This document shows positions 1 through 8,189 of a stretch of DNA of 64,000 nucleotides, one piece after another. Under the pieces are notes generated by a model, which made no database searches, was not told where the DNA came from, and was given only the letters and a program-made list of their open reading frames with translations. Both the position numbers and the translations under genes were made by a program. Numbering within the stretch: position 1 is the stretch's first letter; each line of letters starts with the position of its first letter. Where the stretch lies: the NCBI GenBank assembly GCA_902547955.1, contig CACCPY010000007.1:28788-92787 (forward strand), in the 5' to 3' direction. Source of the DNA: an uncultured Alphaproteobacteria bacterium. GTDB taxonomy: Bacteria > Pseudomonadota > Alphaproteobacteria > Methylaequorales > Methylaequoraceae.

Positions 1-177
1 CACAAGATAATCTGCAGAAAGTTTAATTTGATATAAATTTTTATCAATAAAGTCTAAATATTGATTTGCAAGTTCAAGTATAGATATTTTTTTAATATCA
101 ACTTTTTGTTTTTTAGAAAGTTCTAATAAAAGATCTAATGGACCTTCAAAACCACTTATATTTAAATTTAATTTCAT
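1..177 (-). CDS. scpA: Segregation and condensation protein A, N-terminal fragment (cut by window edge)
   Basis: The 59 codons read inward from the window edge encode the start of ScpA, the kleisin-like partner of SMC in chromosome condensation. The diagnostic N-terminal motif FEGPLDLLLELS is present at residues 10-21, followed by a helix containing KVDIKKISILELANQY. The ATG at 177 overlaps the TGA of nagZ in the four bases ATGA, so the two genes are translationally coupled. The order nagZ-scpA is normal for Alphaproteobacteria, where scpB and tatAB usually follow beyond this edge. The rest of the gene lies outside the window. Confidence 0.85.
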   Translation of the reverse strand, partial: MKLNLNISGFEGPLDLLLELSKKQKVDIKKISILELANQYLDFIDKNLYQIKLSADYLV

Positions 178-1184
178 AATTTAATAACATCTTCTTTTAA
201 AAGTTCTTCTTTTATGTTTTCTATATCATAATTCTTCTGTTCTAAACTTATTATATCATTGTAAAAGTTTTGATAATATTTTTTTCTTATTGGTAATACT
301 AATGGATATATTTTTTTCATTTCATTTATTTTACCATTACAATGTAATATAACATCACAACCAGCGTTGTATGAATTAATTACTATCTGCTCTAATTTGC
401 CTTGCAATCCTTTCATCGCAATGTCATCAGTCAAAATTAAGCCATTAAATTTATGGTAACTCCTTAATAAACTGTTAATTTTTTTTGAATAGGTAGCAAT
501 TTTATTGTCAATCTTCGTATAAAAAATATGTGCTAACATAACTAGCGATTCAGTTTTCAAAGAGGTGAAAGGTATCAAATCAGTTTTTTTTAAAATATTT
601 AATTGTGTATCAACTTTAGAAATATTTTCATGAGTATCTGTTTTTGACCTTCCATGACCTGGATAATGCTTTAGTACCGGGATAATACCGGAATCTCTTA
701 ATCCTTTACAATAATTTTTTACCAGACAATCAACAATTTCTGGGTCATCACTGAAAGATCTATCACCTATTATTTCATGAGCATGTCTAAATAACAAATC
801 ACAAACCGGCGAAAAGTTAACATCTATACCAATTTTTTTTAATTCCCAACCTACAAGGTAAGATGTAAAGTAACTCAATCTTTTTGCTTTACTTTTACTT
901 TCTTTAAATATTATTCCAAAAATACTTTGAGGAGGAAATTTAGTGAATTCATTATTGTTAAATCTTTGCACTCTTCCACCTTCTTGGTCAACAAAGATCA
1001 GAGGATTGATGTTAAGTGTAATATTTTTTAACTGATTTATTAAATCCCTTAATTGAATAACATCTTTAAAATTTCTTTTGAATAGAACAAAGCCTAAAGG
1101 ATTGGTTTCTTTAAAAAAAGATTTTTCTTCTTTGGTTAAACTTTGACCTGAAATTGAAAGAATTATTCCATCTGGATTTATCAT
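174..1184 (-). CDS. nagZ: Beta-N-acetylhexosaminidase (glycoside hydrolase family 3)
   Basis: NagZ removes terminal N-acetylglucosamine from muropeptides during peptidoglycan recycling in the cytoplasm. The 336-residue protein has the usual length. It shows the family signature KHYPGHGRSKTDTHENI near residue 170, containing the mobile catalytic His loop, and the nucleophile Asp in LTDDIAMKGL near residue 250; the early substrate-site segment VDQEGGRVQRF is also present. The start abuts the stop of the upstream SPOR gene and the stop overlaps scpA, so it sits inside a tight operon. It pairs functionally with anmK, found at about 60 kb. Identification is firm. Confidence 0.93.
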   Translation of the reverse strand: MINPDGIILSISGQSLTKEEKSFFKETNPLGFVLFKRNFKDVIQLRDLINQLKNITLNINPLIFVDQEGGRVQRFNNNEFTKFPPQSIFGIIFKESKSKAKRLSYFTSYLVGWELKKIGIDVNFSPVCDLLFRHAHEIIGDRSFSDDPEIVDCLVKNYCKGLRDSGIIPVLKHYPGHGRSKTDTHENISKVDTQLNILKKTDLIPFTSLKTESLVMLAHIFYTKIDNKIATYSKKINSLLRSYHKFNGLILTDDIAMKGLQGKLEQIVINSYNAGCDVILHCNGKINEMKKIYPLVLPIRKKYYQNFYNDIISLEQKNYDIENIKEELLKEDVIKL

Positions 1185-1709
1185 TTATTTTTCTTTAATT
1201 ACGATACAATTAATTTTAATTTTTTTTAAAGTTTCGCAATGAGAGTTAGCTTTTGCCAAAGAAAAAAAGTTTGAAGAAATAACTCTAAAATATACTTGAC
1301 CATTTTTAAGCTTTATTTTTTTTATATCTAAATTAATTTTATTATCTTTAAAAAAATTATTTTTAAGAAAATTTTTTGATATTTTTTTACTCTTATTTTC
1401 ATTTTTGAATGATGCCAGTTGAAGTCGGTAATTTTTTTTTAAATCTCCTGTTATATTTTTGACGTTTTTTAAATCAGCTATTTCATTTTCAATTATATCT
1501 TCAATTTTTTTTGGTTTTTCTAAAATTTTGTAAACGGTTTCATTTTTAGACCCAAGTTTGTTTTCAATTTTTTTCACTAAAGGAGATTTATTTTCTAATA
1601 TTATCACCTCATCATTAGGAACAATTGAGATATATGATAAGACTATCAATGCAATTAGTGTAGTGTAACTAATTATTATTAACGAAACTTTTACACTTAA
1701 GCTTTTCAT
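1185..1709 (-). CDS. SPOR-domain envelope protein
   Basis: A 174-residue bitopic membrane protein: one N-terminal transmembrane segment (about residues 8-28), a charged linker, and a C-terminal SPOR-like domain (about residues 93-174) starting with YRLQLASFKN. SPOR domains bind denuded glycan strands at the division septum. The ATG at 1709 is preferred over a GTG one codon upstream; it overlaps the argS stop by one base. Position between argS and nagZ matches the usual alphaproteobacterial order, where a SPOR protein occupies this slot. Sequence is Lys/Asn-rich and diverged, so the domain call rests on the core motif, the topology and the context. Confidence 0.75.
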   Translation of the reverse strand: MKSLSVKVSLIIISYTTLIALIVLSYISIVPNDEVIILENKSPLVKKIENKLGSKNETVYKILEKPKKIEDIIENEIADLKNVKNITGDLKKNYRLQLASFKNENKSKKISKNFLKNNFFKDNKINLDIKKIKLKNGQVYFRVISSNFFSLAKANSHCETLKKIKINCIVIKEK

Positions 1710-3421
1710 CACATACTTTCTGGACAGTCAATTTTGAGAAGGTCTAAGCCTTTTTTTATTACTGATTTAACAGCCACTATCAAATGAATTCTTGATTTAG
1801 AAACCATTAAATCATCTCCAATTATAATTCTTTTTGACTCATCAATATTTCCAAGTGCCCAGTAATTATGAAAAGTTTTTGCTAATTCGAATAGAAAGTT
1901 TGATATTCTATGAGGTTCAAAGTTTTGAGCAGAACTTTTGATTACATTGTAAAAACTACATACCTGTTTAATTATTTGTTTTTCTTCATATATTTTTAAT
2001 TCATTCAAATTATTAATATTTCTTAAATTAGTCACAAATTCATCCCCAAATTTTTCTTTTGCAATCTTAACAATAGATGAACATCTCGCATGAGCATACT
2101 GTATGTAAAAAACAGGATTATCTTTATTTTTGTGCAAAAATACATCTAAATCAAAATCGATTTTTTTATCTGCATTTCTTGATATCATAGTAAATCTTAT
2201 TGCGTCTGTTCCAACCTCTTTTAATACTTCTCGCATGGTAATATAATTTCCTGCTCTTTTAGACATCTTCATTTTTGAATTGTTTTTTAACAAATTTACC
2301 AATGCTGTTAATTTTATTTGGATATTAATTTTTTTTTTATTAATTGCCTTAATGGCATTTTTAAGTCTTTTGACATATCCAAAATGATCTACTCCCCAGA
2401 TATTTATTAAGACATCAAAATTTCTTTCCACTTTGTTTTGATGATAAATAATATCAGACATGAAATATGTTAAATTTCCATTTGGTTTAATTAAAGCTCT
2501 ATCAGAATCATCACCAAATTTTTTTGAACAAAAAAGAAATTGTTCTTTCTTTTCCCATTTTTCATCTTGAATATTTTTTGGTTTCTCTTGAAAACCATAA
2601 TACGCAATTCTCATATTGATCAATTTTTTTTTTAAATTGTTTACTCTTTGCATGGAAGATAACTTTTTTTCTGAAATGAAATTTTTATGATTAACTTTCA
2701 ATGTTTTTAAATCATGTTTGATGTCACTCAAAATCTTTTTTATAACCTGTTCATTTAAATTATTTTGTTTTAAACTTTGATCTAAAAAAAGCTTTGCTAT
2801 TCCTTTAAGATAGTCGCCGGGATAAAGAGAATCAGGGATTTTTCCATCAAAATTACATTTATTTTTTAAGTAAAAGTTTATAGTATCTAAAAGTTTATTT
2901 ATTTGCTCTCCAGCATCATTTATATAGTATTCGTCTGTTACATCATGACCAACTTCTTTTAAAATTGATGACAAAGTATCACCTAAAACTGCACCCCTTG
3001 CATGACCAATGTGCATTAATCCAGTTGGGTTAGCAGATACATATTCAAGGCATATTTTTTTAGGCTCTATATTGTAATTAAAATTTCTTTTAATGTTTAA
3101 ATACTTATATAATTGGTTATGCCAAAAAGAATTATAAAAAAAAATATTAATAAAACCTGGTCTAACAACTTCAACTTTTTTGATTTGGTTTTCATGTTTA
3201 AGGTCAATTACGATTTTTTCGGCTAATTCTATCGGAGAAATTTTTAAAAATTTACATCCAATCATCGCTATATTTGTTGATAAATCACCAAATTCTTCTT
3301 TTTGAGAGTTATCGATGGAAAAATCTATATTATTTAAAGTAGACAACTCAACTTTTTGCTGAGAAGTTATCTTTTCTAAAATTGAATATAATTTTTTTTT
3401 TAAAGAGTCTTGATATAGCAT
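1709..3421 (-). CDS. argS: Arginyl-tRNA synthetase
   Basis: Class I aminoacyl-tRNA synthetase charging tRNA-Arg. The 570-residue protein carries the HIGH motif as HIGHARGAVLGD near residue 138 and the KMSKS loop as MKMSKRAGNYI near residue 385, both diagnostic for ArgRS. The N-terminal Arg-tRNA-synt-N domain and the C-terminal DALR-type anticodon domain (ending about residue 570) are both present. The ATG at 3421 directly follows the dgt stop codon. Length and motifs are those of an intact gene. Confidence 0.96.
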   Translation of the reverse strand: MLYQDSLKKKLYSILEKITSQQKVELSTLNNIDFSIDNSQKEEFGDLSTNIAMIGCKFLKISPIELAEKIVIDLKHENQIKKVEVVRPGFINIFFYNSFWHNQLYKYLNIKRNFNYNIEPKKICLEYVSANPTGLMHIGHARGAVLGDTLSSILKEVGHDVTDEYYINDAGEQINKLLDTINFYLKNKCNFDGKIPDSLYPGDYLKGIAKLFLDQSLKQNNLNEQVIKKILSDIKHDLKTLKVNHKNFISEKKLSSMQRVNNLKKKLINMRIAYYGFQEKPKNIQDEKWEKKEQFLFCSKKFGDDSDRALIKPNGNLTYFMSDIIYHQNKVERNFDVLINIWGVDHFGYVKRLKNAIKAINKKKINIQIKLTALVNLLKNNSKMKMSKRAGNYITMREVLKEVGTDAIRFTMISRNADKKIDFDLDVFLHKNKDNPVFYIQYAHARCSSIVKIAKEKFGDEFVTNLRNINNLNELKIYEEKQIIKQVCSFYNVIKSSAQNFEPHRISNFLFELAKTFHNYWALGNIDESKRIIIGDDLMVSKSRIHLIVAVKSVIKKGLDLLKIDCPESM

Positions 3422-4559
3422 TTAAAAATTGTAAAGATCGAAAAATTTTTTGTGAATATTAATTGCGTATTTATCAGTCATACCAGATATATAATCAGAA
3501 ACTATAACATTTTTTTGCTCATCATTTTTAAAGTTTATCCATTGCTTAGGAAGTAAATCTGGTTCTTTGTTATACAAATCATAAAGATCAGAAACAATTC
3601 TCTTTGCCTTAATTGTCATTGTTCTAATTTTTGGATGCATATACATTCTTTTTTTCAAAAAATCTTTTAAAGCTAACTCATCATTAGCCATACTTGCACT
3701 GAAACAAACTAAACTTTCACCAAGAAAAATGATATCATCTGCTGATGATACATTAAATTTTTTTAAATTAGACTTCGTATTTGTAATTAAATCATCTAGC
3801 ATTAATTTTATCAGTTTTCTAACAAGCTCATACTTTAATCTAGTTACATCATTTTTTATTATTTTGATGCTCTTTAAAGCTTTCTGAACAATATTCAGTT
3901 GTTCCAACTCTTCAATATCAAAAAAATTAGCATATAATCCATCATCGATGTCATTGTTATTATATGCTATATCATCACAGATTGCAGCTATTTGTGACTC
4001 AAAAGACCCATATGTTTTCAAATTACCATCAAAAAAAGTTAAAAAGTTTTTTATAAAATCTGGTATTTTTTTTTTTACAGGACCATTGTGTTTTAAAATT
4101 CCATCTAATGTTTCAAAGGTTAAATTTAGTCCATCAAATTTTAAATACTTTTTTTTCGAGTGATATTAATATTTTTAATGCCTGAAAATTGTGGTCAAAA
4201 CCTCCATATTTCTGCATTTTTTTATTCAATACTTCCTCCCCAGCATGTCCAAATGGTGTGTGACCTAAATCATGAGATAATGAAATAGACTCTGCCAAAT
4301 CATCATTTACCTTAAAAACTTTCGATATTGACCTTGCCAACTGTGACACCTCTAGGCTATGAGATAACCTTGTTCTATAATAATCTTCCTCATTATTTAC
4401 AAAGACTTGAGTTTTATATTTTAGTCTCCTAAACGCTGAACTATGTATTATTCTATCTCTATCTCTCATAAAACAGGAGCGATTGACGTCTTCTTGTTCT
4501 AAAAACATTCTACCTTTTGAATTTTTAAAATCAGATGAAAAGATTGAATAATCCGTCAT
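3422..4559 (-). pseudogene. dgt: Deoxyguanosinetriphosphate triphosphohydrolase-like protein, interrupted by a single-base frameshift
   Basis: HD-domain dNTP triphosphohydrolase of the Dgt family, which hydrolyses dNTPs to nucleoside and triphosphate. The N-terminal frame, from ATG 4559, has H67 (RLSHSLE) and the HD pair H96-D97 (SLSHDLGHTPFGHAG). The C-terminal frame has the conserved segment AICDDIAYNNNDIDDG. The two parts lie in different frames and join at a run of eight A on the coding strand (4149-4156). Seven A would give one open frame of about 378 residues, the normal family length, with no other stop. The first frame ends at 4134. The cause could be a real mutation, a consensus error in the homopolymer, or a site of transcriptional slippage. 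The gene is first in the argS-nagZ-scpA operon and divergent from erpA. Confidence 0.85.
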
Positions 4560-4599
4560 AATATAATATATAATTAACATAAAATTATAAAATAGCATA

Positions 4600-4920
4600 A
4601 TGTTTGATGTTTCAGATAAAGCTTTAAAAAGAATCGAAAGCGTTTGTAGCAAAAAAAACGAAAACAAATATTTTCGAATTTCAGTTAACGGTGGGGGGTG
4701 TCAAGGTTTTTCCTATAACTTTGGCTTCGACCACATAATTAAAGATGACGATAAGGTTCTAGATTTTAAAAAAGTTAAGGTCTTGATCGATGAAACATCC
4801 TTAGGCTTTATTGAAGGATCTAAACTAGATTTTGTTGAAGACATTATCGGTTCATATTTCAAAATCACTAACCCAAATGCAACATCAACTTGCGGGTGTG
4901 GAACTTCATTCTCTTTGTAA
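4600..4920 (+). CDS. erpA: A-type iron-sulfur carrier protein, ErpA-like
   Basis: A 106-residue HesB/IscA-family protein that passes Fe-S clusters to apo-enzymes. The three ligand cysteines are visible: C34 in GGGCQGFSY and C98/C100 in the C-terminal TCGCGTSFSL. A second, distinct A-type protein (iscA) lies in the isc operon at 55.7 kb. This copy sits beside dgt and xth, the usual place of erpA in Alphaproteobacteria, so the ErpA name is an inference from family plus context. It is divergent from dgt across 40 bases. Confidence 0.85.
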   Translation: MFDVSDKALKRIESVCSKKNENKYFRISVNGGGCQGFSYNFGFDHIIKDDDKVLDFKKVKVLIDETSLGFIEGSKLDFVEDIIGSYFKITNPNATSTCGCGTSFSL

Positions 4921-4926
4921 TACAAT

Positions 4927-5697
4927 ATGAAAATTTGTTCATGGAATATTAACTCTGTAAGAGTTAGAGTTAATGCTCTTGACTTTCTAATTCAAAGTTA
5001 CAGCCCTGACATCATCCTTCTGCAAGAAATTAAATGCGAGAACAATCAATTTTCTGAATTTTTTGAAAGTTCTGAATACAACTCAATTGTTACAGGACAA
5101 AAAGGCAGACATGGCGTAGCCACATTAGTGAAAAAAAAAATAAATTTTAAAAAAATTGAAATTAGTTCAAAAATTATGAATAAAGAAGCAAGAATTTGTG
5201 GTATAAGTCTTGGTAAACTTTCAATTTTTAATGTTTACGTTCCAAATGGCAATCCAACAGAAATCACCGAAAAATATGCATTTAAGTTGCAGTGGCTTGC
5301 TGAATTGTCAAAAATGGTTGAGCTATATATATCGAATTACCAAGATATAATTGTTGCAGGAGATTTTAATGTTTTGGAACATAAAAACGATGTAAAGGAT
5401 TTTGAAAATTGGAATTTAGACGCACTTGGAAAAATTGAAACAAGAAAATTATTTAGAAAAATTTTGTCAAAAGGTATGTGTAATGTCGTAAGAATTTTTG
5501 ACAAACCAGGAGAAAACTACTCATATTGGGATTATCAAAAAGCTTGTTGGGAAAGAAATTACGGACTTTTGATTGACCATTTTTTGGTTTCACCGCTTGT
5601 TTTACAAAATACTAGTAACATATCTTTTAAAAAGGAGTTCAGAGATTTAGAAAAACCTTCAGATCATATTCCAGTTATGATTAACTTAGAAATTTGA
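4927..5697 (+). CDS. xth: Exodeoxyribonuclease III (AP endonuclease)
   Basis: Base-excision-repair nuclease of the EEP superfamily that cleaves DNA at abasic sites and degrades 3' ends. The 256 residues show all expected active-site blocks: N7 in CSWNINSVR, the metal Glu E34 in LLQEIKCEN, the Asp/Asn pair in VAGDFNVL, LLIDHFLVS, and the terminal SDHIPVMINL. It starts six bases after erpA and likely shares its transcript. Its stop directly abuts the stop of the convergent ilvD. Confidence 0.94.
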   Translation: MKICSWNINSVRVRVNALDFLIQSYSPDIILLQEIKCENNQFSEFFESSEYNSIVTGQKGRHGVATLVKKKINFKKIEISSKIMNKEARICGISLGKLSIFNVYVPNGNPTEITEKYAFKLQWLAELSKMVELYISNYQDIIVAGDFNVLEHKNDVKDFENWNLDALGKIETRKLFRKILSKGMCNVVRIFDKPGENYSYWDYQKACWERNYGLLIDHFLVSPLVLQNTSNISFKKEFRDLEKPSDHIPVMINLEI

Positions 5698-7413
5698 CTA
5701 AATATCAGAATATATTTTTTTTTCCTTTCTTGCGCCAGGATGTGTAACCGCTCCAAAACGTGCTGAACCAACACTTTGTGCAAATTTCCACAATGCTCCT
5801 GAAGTAAAATCATTTTCTTTAATTTCTAATTTTTTTTTTCTAACATTTAATTCATCATTAGAAATCAATAATTCTATAATTCCTTTTTTTCCGTCTAAAA
5901 TTATTTCGTCGCCGTCTTCAACCAAAGCAATAGGTCCTAATACTGCAGCCTCAGGACTGACGTGGCCAACACAAAAACCTCTCGTAGCTCCAGAGAATCT
6001 ACCATCGGTTATCAATGCCACTTTCTCTCCCATGCCCTGTCCATATATTGCTGCTGTGGTAGCAAGCATCTCTCTCATTCCAGGACCACCTTTTGGGCCC
6101 TCATACCTAATAACTAAAACATCTCCTTCCTTATATTTTTTTTCACTAACCGCTTTAAATGCATCTTCCTCACAATCAAAACATCTTGCTTTACCTTTAA
6201 AAAATTGGGACTTCATTCCTGCAACTTTTACTATTGCACCGTCTGGGGCTAAATTACCTTTTAAACCGACAACACCTCCAGTAGGCGAGATTGGCTTATT
6301 AATTGGAAAAACAATTTTTTGGGAACCGTAATCTACGATAATATTCTCTAAATTTTCTTTAATTGTTTTCCCATTTACAGTTAAACAATCTTCATAAAAA
6401 TATCCACCATCAAGAAGCGCCTTCATTATTATTGGTACTCCTCCTATCTCATAAAGGTCTTTAGCTAAATATTTACCTCCTGGTTTGAGATCAACAATAT
6501 AAGGAGTTTCTTTAAATATTTTTGCAACATCCATTAAATCAAATTTAATGCCTATTTCATTAGCTAATGCAGGTAAGTGCAGTGCTGCATTGGTTGAACC
6601 ACCGCTACATGCGACGACTCTAGCGGCATTTACCAAAGATTTTCTACTTACTATTTCTCTTGGTTTAATTTGTTTGTCTATTAATTTCATTACAGAAACA
6701 CCTGAATCATATGCATACACATCCCTTGATTCATATGGAGCTGGAGTAGATGAAGAGCCAGGAATAGCCAGGCCAATTGCTTCAGCGACACATGCCATCG
6801 TGTTAGCAGTAAACTGGCCACCACAAGACCCAGCAGATGGACAAGCGACTTTCTCTAAAGCGCAAAGCTCTTTTTCTGAAATTTTTTTTGCATCATATTC
6901 ACCAACTGCTTCAAATACGTCCTGAACAGTAACATCTTTATTTTTATATTTTCCTGGAAGTATAGAGCCACCATATAAAAAAACTGAAGGAACGTTTAAC
7001 CTTAGCATTGCCATCATCAAGCCAGGTAAGGATTTATCACATCCCGCGATTCCCACTAACCCGTCATAACAATGTCCTCTCATTGCAACTTCGACAGAAT
7101 CAGCTATTATTTCTCTTGAAACAAGTGACGATTTCATTCCCTCATGCCCCATCGCAATCCCATCTGTAACTGTAATAGTTGTGAATTCTCTTGGAGTACC
7201 TTTACTATCTTTTATACCCTTTTTGGATGCTTGAGCTTGTCTAGAAAGAGATATGTTACATGGTGCGGATTCATTCCAACAGGTAGCAACGCCAACAAAA
7301 GGTTGATTTATTTCTTTTTCTGAGAGACCCATTGCATAATAATATGATCTATGAGGTGAACTTTTAGCTCCTAGTGTTACGTGTCTACTTGGCAAACGAG
7401 ATTTATCAATCAT
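5698..7413 (-). CDS. ilvD: Dihydroxy-acid dehydratase
   Basis: Fe-S enzyme of valine, leucine and isoleucine synthesis that dehydrates 2,3-dihydroxy-isovalerate and its homologue to the 2-oxo acids. The 571-residue protein carries the cluster cysteines in [24 protein letters not shown] and [16 protein letters not shown], and the C-terminal [12 protein letters not shown] and [20 protein letters not shown] blocks of the IlvD/Edd family. The length suits IlvD rather than the longer Edd-type. It depends on iron-sulfur supply, probably from the isc operon at 51.6-58 kb. One base separates it from the upstream hydrolase gene. Confidence 0.95.
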   Translation of the reverse strand: MIDKSRLPSRHVTLGAKSSPHRSYYYAMGLSEKEINQPFVGVATCWNESAPCNISLSRQAQASKKGIKDSKGTPREFTTITVTDGIAMGHEGMKSSLVSREIIADSVEVAMRGHCYDGLVGIAGCDKSLPGLMMAMLRLNVPSVFLYGGSILPGKYKNKDVTVQDVFEAVGEYDAKKISEKELCALEKVACPSAGSCGGQFTANTMACVAEAIGLAIPGSSSTPAPYESRDVYAYDSGVSVMKLIDKQIKPREIVSRKSLVNAARVVACSGGSTNAALHLPALANEIGIKFDLMDVAKIFKETPYIVDLKPGGKYLAKDLYEIGGVPIIMKALLDGGYFYEDCLTVNGKTIKENLENIIVDYGSQKIVFPINKPISPTGGVVGLKGNLAPDGAIVKVAGMKSQFFKGKARCFDCEEDAFKAVSEKKYKEGDVLVIRYEGPKGGPGMREMLATTAAIYGQGMGEKVALITDGRFSGATRGFCVGHVSPEAAVLGPIALVEDGDEIILDGKKGIIELLISNDELNVRKKKLEIKENDFTSGALWKFAQSVGSARFGAVTHPGARKEKKIYSDI

Positions 7414-7414
7414 C

Positions 7415-8188
7415 TCAAAACTTCCTTTCGGTTAAAAGTTTATTAAAGAAAACTCCAAACCTTTGAGAGTTTTCATAAAAACTAAAATGTCCACAATCAT
7501 ATATCTTATATCTAATTGAACCAAATAAAAATTCAGAAAAAAATAACTTAGATTTAGATCCAAATAAATATATTTTTTTTGAAAAAAAAGATCTAAAAAA
7601 TTTTAATAGTTCATCGGATTTAGAAAGTGATACAGCGTCACAAGAAATTTCATAAAAAGCATCTGACGATGTTTTTTTTAAAGATTGAGACCATTTACTT
7701 AAAGCTTTATCCTCAGATAATTCGCATAAATTAATAAGTTTTTTAAACTTTTCTTTAAACTCATTTTTTTTATAAAGACTAGTTTTTTTTGTGACCGTTA
7801 AGGTATCGTAATAAGTTAAATTACCTTCGTAATTAATAAACTTTTTAAATAGTTTTTTTTTTAAATATTTTTTTGCAAGTAAAATTGGTATTATCCCACC
7901 TACTGAATGAGTAAAAAAAATAATGTTTTTCATATTCTTTTTTTTTATAAACAGAAAAATATTTTTAGTGAACTGTTCAAGACCATAGTTTGTTTGTTTA
8001 AAGTTATAATTATGACCTGGAAGTTCAGCTATTAACAACTGATATTTTGTTTTTACTATAGATTTGAAAAGGAATATAAAGTCATCACTTCGGCAGCCGA
8101 TTCCATAAAAAAAGAAAATAATATTGTTCTTTTGAACTTTTTTTTTGTTTGAAATAAGTGTGACGTCATGGAACTTAATTTTATACAT
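7415..8188 (-). CDS. Alpha/beta-hydrolase-fold protein
   Basis: A 257-residue, Lys- and Phe-rich protein with an alpha/beta-hydrolase layout: an oxyanion-loop-like FFYGIGC after the first strand, the nucleophile elbow THSVGG (Ser as candidate nucleophile), and a late [10 protein letters not shown] carrying the candidate catalytic His. The family gives no specific substrate; esterase, lipase or thioesterase are all possible. The ATG at 8188, one base after the valS stop, is preferred to a TTG seven codons upstream that would overlap valS. It lies between valS and ilvD and is probably cotranscribed with them. Confidence 0.6.
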   Translation of the reverse strand: MYKIKFHDVTLISNKKKVQKNNIIFFFYGIGCRSDDFIFLFKSIVKTKYQLLIAELPGHNYNFKQTNYGLEQFTKNIFLFIKKKNMKNIIFFTHSVGGIIPILLAKKYLKKKLFKKFINYEGNLTYYDTLTVTKKTSLYKKNEFKEKFKKLINLCELSEDKALSKWSQSLKKTSSDAFYEISCDAVSLSKSDELLKFFRSFFSKKIYLFGSKSKLFFSEFLFGSIRYKIYDCGHFSFYENSQRFGVFFNKLLTERKF

Positions 8189-8189
8189 T

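Noticed and set aside
6032..6925. Plus-strand frames opposite ilvD
   Set aside because: Antisense to the Fe-S and substrate motifs of ilvD; composition typical of reverse-complement shadows.
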